From Archangiaceae bacterium (GTDB taxonomy: Bacteria > Myxococcota > Myxococcia > Myxococcales > Myxococcaceae): DNA of 64,000 nucleotides. The stretch's first letter is position 1; the number at the start of each line of letters is the position of its first letter. The position numbers were made by a program, and so were the translations under genes. The notes under the pieces were generated by a model. It was not told the DNA's origin. It was given only the letters and a program-made list of their open reading frames with translations, and did no database searches. The DNA is taken from NCBI GenBank assembly GCA_016714225.1, contig JADJNS010000003.1, positions 124,001 to 188,000 of the forward strand, written 5' to 3'. Below, piece by piece: positions 8,033-16,559 of the stretch.

Positions 8033-8758
8033 ATGACCTTCCAGACCTTCAGAGCCCACTTCGAAGCGAACCGCGGCCGGCCCGTGCCGCCGGTCACCCC
8101 GCCCGCGCTCCCCGAGGCGCAGCGGGCGCTGCTCGCCAGCTCGCTGGCGCGCTTTCAGCTCGGCGAGACGGGAGAAGGCCGCATCGCGAGCCAGATCGAC
8201 CGCGTGCAGCTGCCCGGAGTCGACGCCGATTACCGCGCCGCCTTGAAGCTCTTCGTGGCCGAAGAGGGCCGGCACGCGGGCATTCTCGCGCGCATGGTGA
8301 ACGCGCTGAACGGCCGGCTGCTCGGCCAGAGCGGCAGCCACTACCTCTTCCTCGTCGCCCGACGGCTGATCGGAGTGCGGTTCAAGCTGCTGGTGATGCT
8401 CGCCGCCGAGGTGATCGCGGTCGGCTTCTACGGGCTGCTGGCGGGCGCGTTGCCCGAGAGCGAGCTGAAAGACGCGCTGGGCCAGGTCGGCGACGACGAG
8501 CGGGCGCACTTCGACTTTCACTGCGCGTTCTTGCGGCAGCAGTCGCTGGCGCTGCGGCTGTGCTGGTGGCCGCTGGCGCTGGCCTCGGCGCTGACGGTGC
8601 TGATCGACCACCGCGCCACGCTGCGCGGCTTCGGCATCTCGATGCGCGCCGCGTGGGCAGAGCTGCACCACCACATCGCCCGAGGGGCGCGCGCGCTTCA
8701 GGGAGCGCCGGCCTGCACCCAGTTGATCAAGGTGCAGAGCTCGTCGTTGCGCATGTAG
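8033..8758 (+). CDS. Ferritin-like di-iron protein
   Basis: 241 residues. A four-helix ferritin-like pattern with carboxylate and His ligands is visible: AEEGRHAGILARM (E-x-x-H, about residue 78), LAAEVIAVGFY (E, about 123) and DDERAHFDFH (E-x-x-H, about 158). This is the arrangement of rubrerythrin/COQ7-like or membrane-associated di-iron oxidase families. Hydrophobic helices (LLVMLAAEVIAVGFYGLL, LALRLCWWPLALASALTVL) suggest membrane contact. The last 60 bp overlap the convergent lipoprotein gene, so the extreme C-terminus after AWAELHHHIARGA may be non-conserved. The substrate is unknown. Confidence 0.7.
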   Translation: MTFQTFRAHFEANRGRPVPPVTPPALPEAQRALLASSLARFQLGETGEGRIASQIDRVQLPGVDADYRAALKLFVAEEGRHAGILARMVNALNGRLLGQSGSHYLFLVARRLIGVRFKLLVMLAAEVIAVGFYGLLAGALPESELKDALGQVGDDERAHFDFHCAFLRQQSLALRLCWWPLALASALTVLIDHRATLRGFGISMRAAWAELHHHIARGARALQGAPACTQLIKVQSSSLRM

Positions 8759-9285
8759 GGGCCGCCTTGAGGCATGCGGTCGCCGGTGCCGGCCACTCCC
8801 GCGTCGCGGTGCTGGCCCCAGACTTTGTAGATGACGTAGCTCTGGTCGATGTTGCCGGGGGTGATGCGCTTCATCGGCGCCTGAAAGGCGTCGGCGTTCA
8901 CCCACGCAGTGCGCAGCGAGGCGGGGTCGGTGAACTGGTAGATCTGAAACGGAGACGGGCCCGCGCCGTGGCAGCCGCCGACTCCGCAGCTGTAGTTCGT
9001 CACCACGCCCGCGTAGATGTCGGCGATGGTGCCGGCGTCTGACGGCGTGCCGCAGTCGGGCAGGCCCGAGAGGTGCGCGTTCGCGCTGCCGCCGCCCGCC
9101 GTGCCGCCGCTCGAGCCGCCGGTGCCGCCGCCCCCGCTACCGCCAGTGCCGCCGCTCGACCCGCCGGTGCCGCCGGCGGTTGAGCCGCCCGAGGTGCCGC
9201 CAGAAGTGCCGCCGCCGGTGCCTCCCGTTCCGTTGCCACCACAGGCCAGCACTGCCAGCACTGCCGTCAGGAGAAGGGTTCTCAC
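8698..9285 (-). CDS. Gly/Ser/Thr-repeat lipoprotein with a cytochrome-like Cys-Cys-His motif
   Basis: 195 residues, GTG start. A lipoprotein signal (VRTLLLTAVLAVLAC, lipobox LAC) is followed by a 50-residue low-complexity GGTGGSSGGT linker and a globular part (about 75-195). That part holds CGVGGCHGAG, a CxxxxCH variant of the haem c motif, and ends DRMPQGGPYMRNDELCTLINWVQAGAP, which resembles the C-terminal Met-ligand and helix region of cytochrome-c-like domains (M-P-x-G, I-x-x-W-I-x-x-G-A). It may be a surface-anchored cytochrome-like domain. CxxxxCH is unusual and haem attachment is not certain. The 3' end overlaps the ferritin-like gene by 61 bp tail to tail. Confidence 0.65.
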   Translation of the reverse strand: MRTLLLTAVLAVLACGGNGTGGTGGGTSGGTSGGSTAGGTGGSSGGTGGSGGGGTGGSSGGTAGGGSANAHLSGLPDCGTPSDAGTIADIYAGVVTNYSCGVGGCHGAGPSPFQIYQFTDPASLRTAWVNADAFQAPMKRITPGNIDQSYVIYKVWGQHRDAGVAGTGDRMPQGGPYMRNDELCTLINWVQAGAP

Positions 9286-9543
9286 CGGGCCGACATAACG
9301 CGGCCGCCTCACGATGGGGCGGGGAACCGCGCCTTGCCGTTCAGGCACCACGCGTGCGCTCGGCGGCTTCGACCTCGACGCCCACCCCGCGGCGGCCCCT
9401 CCGTGCTCGTCGAGCCCCTCGACACGCGCGCCCTGCACTCGAAAGCGAATGAGGGCACGGGGGCACTCTTCGGTGGCTGGGCGCCCCGCCGCGCATGCCA
9501 GACGTCACCGCGGTCTGCGGGTCCAACCGCCGGCGCCACCGCC

Positions 9544-9698
9544 CCTGAAACGGGATGTGCCGTTCCAGCCCCGCTCAGTGTGTGGCCCCCCTGAAACGGG
9601 ATGTCCCGTTCCAGCCCCGCTCAGTCTGTGGCCCCCTGAAACGGGATGTCCCGTTCCAGCCCCGCTCAGTGTGTGGCCCCCTGGAACGGGATGTCCCA
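9544..9698. repeat. 45-bp tandem array built on an AACGGGA/TCCCGTT palindrome
   Basis: Three full units and one partial unit follow each other with no spacer. Each unit opens with CTGAAACGGGATGTCCCGTT (7-bp arms AACGGGA and TCCCGTT around TG; the first unit has one arm mismatch and the last is CTGGAACGGGATGTCCCATT) and continues with a CCAGCCCCGCTCAGTGTGTG-type stretch. The array ends 6 bp before the left end of the IS66 fragment. A related palindrome lies at 47941-47964, again just outside an IS66 end. The function is unknown; it could be a protein-binding array or an insertion target. Confidence 0.85.
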
Positions 9699-9703
9699 TT
9701 CGT

Positions 9704-10200
9704 GAATGCTCGCCGCGTCCCTCCTGACGGCCGAGCGCGCGCCTGAAACAAGGCGCGCATGAACCAGAAAGTCGAAGAGGTGAGGCTGGCGCTGGGCGGG
9801 ACGAGGAACGCTCGGGGCTTTCGTAAGTTTTACGAGCGAGGGGAAGGCCGCCGCGACGAGCTTCGCGCTCGAGAGGATTTCCGAGGCGCGACCGCGTACG
9901 AGGTTGCCGAGGAGTTGGGAATCAACGGCTGGACGATGCAGCGATGGCTGCAGAACCACCGTGCCGAAGGACAGCCACGTGAGGCATTCCATCACGTCGA
10001 GGTGCTGGCCTCGACGAAGGCGGCGTTGGTCCTGCGCGGCGCATGGGGTGAGTGTCGAGGGGCTCTCGGTGGAACAGCTCGCGAAGCTTCTTCGGGAGTT
10101 GTCGTGCTCGGCCTGAGTCGAAGGCTGCGGGTGTTCGCGTACGGCGTGCCGACGGACATGCGGAAGTCGTTCAACACGCTGTCGGCGCTCGTCTTGAGCG
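9704..10200 (+). mobile_element. Truncated IS66 copy (left end, tnpA, start of tnpB)
   Basis: This segment is the near-identical inverse of 12042-12541. It begins with the terminal repeat GAATGCTCGCCGCGTCCC and contains a tnpA-like frame from 9759 (MNQKVEEVRLALGG) and the first codons of tnpB (VPTDMRKSF), then stops abruptly at 10200 where the second, complete element begins. It differs from the other copy by several 1-2 bp indels (for example GTAAGTTTTACG versus GTAAGTTTACG), so tnpA is out of frame here too. The remainder of this copy is not found beyond 12541. Confidence 0.8.
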
Positions 10201-10258
10201 TGAATGCTCGCCGCGTCCCGGTGGCAGGTCGGCGCGATCGCCGCTGGTCGATGTCGAC

Positions 10259-11736
10259 TTAGGCTTCCGGCTTGAGCTCGAAGGGCAGCGGAATGCGCGC
10301 GTTGGCGAGCGCGGCCGCGAGCGCGACCTTCAAGTAGCGCTTCGGCGACACCCGGTTCAGCTTCGCGGTCTCGATGAGGCTGTAGAAGATGGCGGCGACC
10401 TTCGTGCCCTGCTTGCTGTGTGAGCCGTAGAAGTTGTTTCGCCCGATGGCCGGACCTCTGAAGCCGCGCTCGGTTCGATTGTTGTCGATAGGCACTGCGG
10501 GCTCGTCGAGGAAGACGATGAGCCCGTCCCAGTGGCCGGCGATGTACTTGATGGCGGTGCCGATGGCGCTGCCGGGCAGAAAGCGCTGCCCGATGAGCCA
10601 CTCTTTGATGCGGTTCACCACCGGTCTCGACTTCTCGTTCCGCAGCTTTCGGCGCAGCTCATCGCCGTCGGGGCCTGGCGGGGCCTGCGCCTCGATGGCG
10701 AAGAGCTCGGCAGCCATGTCGAGAAATTGCTTCGCGCGCACCGGGTCATTCGACTCGGCCTCGATGAATTTCCTGCGGCCGTGCGCCCAACAGAAGGCGA
10801 GGCGGAAGTCGCCGTCTCTCGCCATCGACTTGTGCACGATGGCCGCGTCGCCGAGCGCGATGCCCTTGAAGCCGTTCAGCAGCGCATTGCCCGCGGCAGC
10901 GTCACGGTCTTCGGCCACGGTGAAATAAATGCTGTGGTGGGTCGACAGCTGCCACATCGTCCAGCTCTTCTTGGACGCGCTGCCCTTGTGAGCACTTCCC
11001 ACCGGGTCTCGTCGAAGCCCACGGTCGACTGCCGAATGGCGTCGCGCAGCAGCTCTTCCCACGCAGGCTCGAGCTTTCGCGAGCGCGAGCACCTGGTCCC
11101 ACAGCGTCTGGTTGTCGACGTCGAGTCCCTCGCTCGCCATTTTCCGTGCTTGGCGTTCGAGCGGCAGGTGGTTGTTGTACTTGTCGTCGGCCACCTCGAC
11201 GGCGAAGTCGTTCGAGTAGCGGCCGCCGGGCACCAGGCGCGCCGGCATGTCCGGCATCTCGATGCAGCCGCACTTGCAGCGATACTTCCGCCGCACGTGC
11301 TTCTTCAGCACGAAGTGCCGCTCGATGACGTCGACCTCTTCCGTCTCGTCGTCTTGGCCTCCCAGCACTCGAGCTGGCCGCCGCACTCGGCGCATTGCTG
11401 GTCAGGCGCGTCGAGCTCGTGCACCTGTGTCACCACCTCGAGCTTGGGCTGCGCCTTGGGGCCGTGGCCCGTCTGCGCCTTCTTCGCGCCCCCGCCGCTT
11501 GAGTCGCCACGCCGCTCAGAAGACGGCGAGCGCGTTTCCGGCTCAGCCTTCGTCTTGTTCAGCTCTTCGTCGATGAGCGCAAGCGCCTGTTGAAGCTGCT
11601 GCGGCGACATGCCCTTCAGCGAGAGGTTCTCTTTCAGCAGCTCCGCCATCTTCTTCGAGAGCCGCTCGTTCTCCTGCCGCAGGACCAGGGCCTTTGCTCG
11701 CAGTTGCTCGATGTCCTGCTCGCCCTCGATGCGCAC
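10259..11736 (-). pseudogene. tnpC: IS66 transposase TnpC, frameshifted
   Basis: The first frame (11736-11305) encodes the coiled N-terminal region (LRAKALVLRQENERLSKKMAELL) and the start of the zinc-finger domain (CAECGGQLE). The next frame (from about 11395) continues with the second zinc half (KYRCKCGCIEMPDMP), then the DDE catalytic core (FCWAHGRRKFIEAE, VPIDNNRTERGFRGPAIGRNN, the E of the triad in NNRTER) and the C-terminal tail (IPLPFELKPEA). At least two further shifts occur near 10980-11070, where the sequence ELLRDAIRQSTVGFDETRWE appears in another frame. The protein as read is not functional. Confidence 0.88.
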
Positions 11737-11775
11737 GAGCGCATTATCGGCGCTGCCGTATTTCTCGACCGCCTC

Positions 11776-12141
11776 TCAGCTCGAAAATGTGACGCGACCT
11801 TCGCTCTCGAGGTCGAACTGTGGCGGCGACAGCGCGATGCGGCCTACCGCCTCGCTGCCCTCGAGAAACAGCACGAGCTCGCTCGATGTCAGCTCGCGCT
11901 TCTCCCAGAGTGCGGCGAAGCGTCCCTTCTCGAGTCGCTTTGCCAACAAGCACAGCCCGGTGCCGTCAAACCACAGCACCTTCGCCCGCCGTCTGCCCCT
12001 CCCGACGAAGACGAAGACGTCGCCGGCAGCCACCTCGTGGCCCATGCTCAAGACGAGCGCCGACAGCGTGTTGAACGACTTCCGCATGTCCGTCGGCACG
12101 CCGTACGCGAACACCCGCAGCCTTCGACTCAGGCCGAGCAC
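11776..12141 (-). CDS. tnpB: IS66 accessory protein TnpB
   Basis: 121 residues from a GTG at 12141 (VLGLSRRLRVFAYGVPTDMRKSF). The family signature VPTDMRKSFNTLSALV, the strand VFVFVGRGRRRAKVLWFDGTG and the LEKGRF motif are all present and uninterrupted. TnpB of IS66 is required for transposition together with TnpC, but its biochemical role is not established. It overlaps the end of tnpA by a few bases, the usual IS66 coupling. Confidence 0.85.
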   Translation of the reverse strand: MLGLSRRLRVFAYGVPTDMRKSFNTLSALVLSMGHEVAAGDVFVFVGRGRRRAKVLWFDGTGLCLLAKRLEKGRFAALWEKRELTSSELVLFLEGSEAVGRIALSPPQFDLESEGRVTFSS

Positions 12142-12486
12142 GACAACTCCCGAAGAAGCTTCGCGAGCTGTTCCACCGAGAGCCCCTCGACACTCACCCC
12201 ACATGCGCCGCGCAGGACCAACGCCGCCTTCGTCGAGGCCAGCACCTCGACGTGATGGAATGCCTCACGTGGCTGTCCCTCGGCACGGTGGTTCTGCAGC
12301 CATCGCTGCATCGTCCAGCCGTTGATTCCCAACTCCTCGGCAACCTCGTACGCGGTCGCGCCCTCGGAAATCCTCTCGAGCGCGAAGCTCGTCGCGGCGG
12401 CCTTCCTCGCTCGTAAACTTACGAAAGCCCCGAGCGTTCCTCGTCCCGCCCAGCGCCAGCCTCACCTCTTCGACTTTCTGGTTCAT
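12129..12486 (-). pseudogene. tnpA: IS66 accessory protein TnpA, frameshifted
   Basis: The first frame begins MNQKVEEVRLALGGTRNARG at 12486 and loses phase after KFTSEE. A second frame from about 12332 carries the helix-turn-helix part (GINGWTMQRWLQNHR) and the end (VEGLSVEQLAKLLRELSCSA). Joining them through the phase ...ERISEGATAYEVAEELGINGW restores a normal TnpA of about 118 residues, so a short indel near 12412 (GAGGAAGGCC) breaks the gene. Confidence 0.8.
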
Positions 12487-12541
12487 CGCGCCTTGTTTCA
12501 GGCGCGCGCTCGGCTATCAGGAGGGACGCGGCGAGCATTCA

Positions 12542-12749
12542 GCCGTAACTCCCTGAAGTGCACGCACGCCGTTTTCCCCCCGGGGGCCGTCGGGGGCCGC
12601 AGTGCGCCGGAGCACCGCGACCCCCCACCGCCAAGCGCCGGGCCCCCGGCGCGCCGGGCGACCCCGCGCGCGTGGGCGGCCGGCGCGGCGCCCGGCCTGA
12701 ACGGCCCACGCGAAGCAAGGAGCGGCCGTCGCGCAGCAGGTATTCGGGG
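12542..12749. other. Non-coding GC-rich stretch beside the IS66 right end
   Basis: This 208-bp stretch has no supported gene. It is very rich in C and G runs (CCCCCCGGGGGCCGTCGGGGGCCG) and can fold into strong hairpins. It lies where the gene following the Sdh-type membrane anchor would be expected, so the IS66 insertion or a linked deletion may have removed an sdhA-like neighbour. That is inference. Confidence 0.4.
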
Positions 12750-13567
12750 TCAGCCCCAGGTGTTGAGGTCGTGGATGGTGCCGCTCGAGACGAGGTAGAC
12801 GTAGAGGTCGGTGAACGCGACCCAGACGAGGCTGCACCACGCGAAGAGCAATGGGGCGCCCGTTGAGCCACGAAGAGCCCTTCAAGAGCTTTGACGGCCG
12901 GGTTGCGAACCCGGCAGTCGCACGAGACGCAGTCGACCTTGCCGCCGATGAGGCGGGCGCCACGAGTGGCAGCCGAGATGTAGAGGCTGAGCAGCGAGGC
13001 GTTGATGAGCATCACGATTGGTGCCGACGCCGATGCCGAGCTGGCCGTCTTGAAGAAGGCCGAGAAGCCTTCCACCAGAGCACACCAGCAGAAACAGCGC
13101 CGCACAGCGTGTAGCGATGCAGGTTCTGGAAGACGAGGAGCATCGTCTCGCCCTTGTACGAGCCGACGCCGCCCTTCACGGCGCAGTTGGGCGGCGTACG
13201 AAGAACGCTTTGTAGTAGGCGCCACGGTAGTAGTAGCAGGTGAAGCGAAACGCGATCGCGAGGCCGGGAGAAGAAGGCCGGCGACTGCGGAAGAAACGAC
13301 GGCCACCACGTGGGGAAGGCGCCGAGCCACGCGTGGTCGACGGCACCGAGCCGAGGGAAGGCCGGCGATGGGCGTCGAACAGCGGAGGCGCGACGGTCGG
13401 GCTGATGTAAGGCTCGGCCCAGACGTAGGTCGCGTTCATCGCGCGGTACGTGGGGTAGCCGAAGAAACGGATGAGCCCGGCTGCGGTGAGCAGCGGCTGA
13501 ACCACCAGGTGTCGGGGGGCGCCGGGTGCTGAGGAAGGACGGGGCCGTTTTTGACAGACTCTGCCAT
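12750..13567 (-). pseudogene. Succinate-dehydrogenase-type membrane anchor with Cys/His motifs, frameshifted
   Basis: Three reading frames together spell one protein of about 272 residues from ATG 13567 to TGA 12750. In order: MAESVKNGPVLPQHPAPPDT; then FFGYPTYRAMNATYVWAEPY; CYYYRGAYYKAFF; SYKGETMLLVFQNLHRYTL; FGIGVGTIVMLINASLLSLY; CHSWRHLIGGKVDCVSCDC; and the end FAWCSLVWVAFTDLYVYLV. This matches, from memory, the multi-helix membrane subunit of the actinobacterial/myxobacterial Sdh1-type succinate dehydrogenase, which carries a membrane-embedded Rieske-type cluster held by Cys and His. At least four indels break the frame. The other sdh genes are not present. Confidence 0.6.
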
Positions 13568-15700
13568 GCGGCCCGCGCCTTAGCAGGCCGAGGCGACTGT
13601 GCGCGCAACCTCTTCCGCGCGGCGCGTGCTATGGCTAATGCATCTTCACTCCAGACAACCGGGCCCCGGCGACAAGGAGCCCAGTGCTGAGCCTCGGGCG
13701 GTTAAGTCCCGCCCATGGGGTGGGCTCTTGCTGTGACGTGCGCGGTGTTGGCGGCAGGTTCTGCCCGCCCACCCGGCGAATAGCCGCGGCGCGCGAGGTC
13801 GCCGCGAGAATGCCGGCCTTTCCGACTCCGGTCGACGACCTCGTCGCGGCCTTTCCAGACGGGGTGTCATCGCCTGACGACCTCAGCGCGTTGCTGACCA
13901 ACCCGGAAAAGCGCCTCCCAGCGGTGGGCATCTGGCAGGGCCGCGAATGACGCCCGTTTCTCCTCGAGCAGTTCGAGCCAATGACCTCGGACCCGACGAA
14001 CACCTTTCGCGGTCCCGAGGCCGCTGCGCGCGCTGATGGCGATGCGCCGGTTCGACGATGCTGCGGCGCTTCTCGACGGTCTTCGACGCGCGGGGCCGAG
14101 TCACCAGACCAGGACGGTCGCGCGAGGTTTCATCAACATCATCATGCCGTGCTCTGTGAGGCGCGCTTCGAGCAGGGCGCAGCAACGCCGACAAGGCCTG
14201 CAGCGGAGCGAGCTTCAAGAGCCCGATCAGCACCGGGCAGGTTTCGCGGTCGCCTGTCGCCCGCCAAGGGGCAAGTCTCGACGCTGCTCGAGAGACGACT
14301 TCAGACCGCGCTCACCAAGAACATGCGCTCGGGCGAGAACTGGTACTGGCTCGGCGTCACCGCTGCCCTTGCCGGAGATCCCGAGAAGGCGCTCTGAAAG
14401 AGGCGACCGTCGCCTGGCCCGACTTCACGCCAGCGCCGCGAGCGCTGGAGCGCCCAGGCGACGGATCTGGCCCAGGCCAACGCCGACGTCGACACCTATG
14501 GGCGGCAGGTGGCCGCCAGAGGGCCCGGCCGGTGCGCCCGCATTCACGCCACGCTCGGCCCTGGCTGAGCGCGCGAGCGCTGCTTCGCCGCGGCGAACGC
14601 CGCCGATTCGGGCGCCGGCGACGCGTATCGGTTCGTGCAGCTCGCCGCGACGCGCCCTGAAGAGGCACTCGCGGTGGAAAACGCCTCCTGCGCGCGACGG
14701 TGACCCGGTGCTGCTCGCCGCCATGGCCGAGCCTCAGACTCGAGGGCCTCGCGAGTCGCCTTGCAGCTGCTCACGCGGGCTCATGGCATCGACCCGGGGG
14801 CACGAGGTGAACCTCGCGCTCGTCCACGCGTGCGAGGGCAGTCGCAAGGCATCTGTCGTGAAGATCATCTCGCGCGGCTGCTGTCTCCTTCGGAGCAGCG
14901 TGAGGTGATCACGGCAAGGTCGCACACAGGTCAGCTCGGTTCATCGGTTACGTGGCTCCCCGGTTGACGCGGTTCGAGCTCGCCACTGCTCAGGGCCCGC
15001 GCCCGAGACCGACGGGCTCGCCGCGGTGCTGGAGAGCGTTTCCCGGGGGGCGAAGTTCACCGTGAGCTCGGCCAGGTCGGTGCCCGATGGGGCCATCAGA
15101 CGAGGAGCGCCAGCAGGTGGTCAGCGACTACCGCTCTTCCCAAGGTCGCGCGAACCAAGGGGCTCATCTTGATTGTCTGACCGCGATATGGGGCTCGCTG
15201 GGCATGGGCTTCCTGTACGGGCAAACTCGAGCCCGAGACGGTGCGCGGGGTGGTGTCGATCCCGCGCTTCCGCTCGGAGTACGGGCGCCCCGACCGAGCC
15301 GGGCGAGACGACCGACGTGAGCGTGCGGCGGCCGCGCGAGCGTCTGCGAACCAGGTGACCGGCACGATCGAGGCTGCGGCATGAGCCTCCCGTGTGAGAC
15401 CGGCCCGTGCGTGCTCCAGTTCCCGCGCGACCAGGACGAGTTCGATGCGCGAAGGGCGGGGCGTTCTGCGCCAACCACCAGCACGAGCTCGAAGAGCTGT
15501 CCACTGACGCCGCGCGGCGATCGCGCGCTACGCCTTGAATTCAAGTCATTCGGGCAGCGAGGCGAGCTGCTCGTGCGGCTGCCGTCACCTCGGGGCGACT
15601 CAGGGGCAGGGGGCAAGCCCTGGGGCCCGCGAGAAATGCGTCGACGGTCGAGAACTGCGGCTTCGTCGCACCAGACAGCGTCTGCGCTCGTGAATAGTCT
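13568..15700 (+). other. Indel-rich region with TPR-like coding debris, no intact gene
   Basis: No frame is continuously coding, but plus-strand fragments in different frames read like one or two degraded or mis-sequenced genes. Near 14030-14100 ALMAMRRFDDAAALLDGLRR is TPR-like. At 14330-14400 NWYWLGVTAALAGDPEKAL is again TPR-like. At 14590-14830 a frame reads DAYRFVQLAATRPEEALAVE and another LQLLTRAHGIDPG. Near 15440-15500 FCANHQHELEELS recalls a small CxxC-type N-terminal domain. From 15000 to 15400 only weak fragments (VRGVVSIPRFRSEYG) are seen. A TPR protein is the best guess; the boundaries cannot be fixed. Confidence 0.3.
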
Positions 15701-15707
15701 GCAGCTG

Positions 15708-16180
15708 GTGGCCAAGAACCGCGACGTGAAGAAACCAGCCGTGGAAGAAGCGCCAGCGGCCGAGCCGGAGAACCAGAGGTTCGAGCTCGAGTTCTACGTC
15801 GACGATGACGGCAAGAAGCTTGTTCTCGAATGGCTGCGCGGTTTGAGCCTGACCAAGAAGCAGGTGCTCGGCCAAGCGATGAACAACGTCCTTCAGGAGC
15901 TCGGGATCGGCGTGTGTGCCACCGAGTTTGGCAAGCAGCTCGGCAAAGGACTGTTCGAGTTCCGGCTTCGTCAGAAGGTTGGCGACGTCGGCGCCGACAA
16001 GGCCGGGAAGAAGTTACCGCCCGAGGAGATTCTGCTCAGGGTGTTCTGCCACGCCCATGGGAACAAAACTGATTCTGCTCCTGGTGGATACGACAAGGGC
16101 GAGAGGACGCGAGGGAAGCGGCAGGACAAAAGATCGCCGAGGCCAGGGCGCGTCTCACCAAATGGAAGGAACGCAAGTAG
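15708..16180 (+). pseudogene. HigB/RelE-superfamily toxin (Gp49-like), frameshifted near the 3' end
   Basis: From a GTG at 15708 (alternative GTG 15690) the frame encodes FELEFYVDDDGKKLVLEWLR, then TKKQVLGQAMNNVLQELG, GLFEFRLRQK and LPPEEILLRVFCHAHGNK. This is the PF05973 (phage Gp49-like / HigB) pattern, ribosome-dependent mRNA interferases. After GNK the frame shifts twice: LILLLV is in frame +1, GYDKGER back in the first, and EARARLTKWKERK-stop (16178-16180) in the third. With indels corrected the product would be about 155 residues, normal for this family. It is followed after 63 bp by an Xre-type antitoxin, the usual order of HigBA. Confidence 0.7.
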
Positions 16181-16243
16181 GAGCGGTCACAGTCGGCCTT
16201 GACATTATGGGTTATGCCCACAATCTCTGGGGTGAGGATCACC

Positions 16244-16515
16244 ATGAGCAAGCGGAAAGAACGACTTCGATGAGTTCATGAAGGAGGTCGAGAAGGAGAG
16301 CACCGAGGCCGGCCAGGCCGGTGGCATTCGCGGCCTACGGAGAGCACTTCCGACTCGCCCTTGAGGTCATCCAACCCAGGAAGGACCAGGGCTGGACGCA
16401 GCAGCAGATGGCGAAGGCGTCCGGTGTTCAGCAGAGCGAAAATCAGTCGCATCGAGCGAGGCCAGGCGAATCCGACCTATCGAACGCTCACGGCACTCGC
16501 GCATGCAGCCAGATG
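16244..16515 (+). pseudogene. Xre/HigA-type antitoxin, frameshifted
   Basis: ATG 16244 opens MSKRKE, and after a 1-bp shift the frame reads DFDEFMKEVEKESTEAGQA, then VAFAAYGEHFRLALEVIQPR. A helix-turn-helix of the Xre class follows: GWTQQQMAKASGVQQ and, in another frame, ISRIERGQANPTYRTLTALA. The recognition helix and the N-P-T-x-x-T-L loop are typical of HigA antitoxins that repress their own operon and neutralise HigB. At least three 1-nt indels (near 16267, 16321, 16440) interrupt it. The exact C-terminus is unclear. Confidence 0.68.
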
Positions 16516-16559
16516 ACGGTCGGGTTCATTTCGTCATCGCCCAAGCGTCGACGAACAAG

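Larger units (their letters stand above)
10203..12541 (-). mobile_element. IS66-family insertion sequence, full length but frameshifted
   Basis: The element is bounded by GAATGCTCGCCGCGTCCC (10203-10220) and its inverse (12524-12541). Reading on the minus strand it has the canonical IS66 order: tnpA (about 12486-12129), tnpB (about 12141-11776) and tnpC transposase (about 11736-10259). Length is 2.34 kb, typical for the family. No 8-bp target duplication is visible: the flanks differ and the left flank is the truncated copy. tnpA and tnpC carry frameshifts, tnpB is open. Confidence 0.9.

Noticed and set aside
9544..9698. Possible CRISPR array
   Set aside because: Units are contiguous 45-bp tandem copies without unique spacers, and no cas gene is near.
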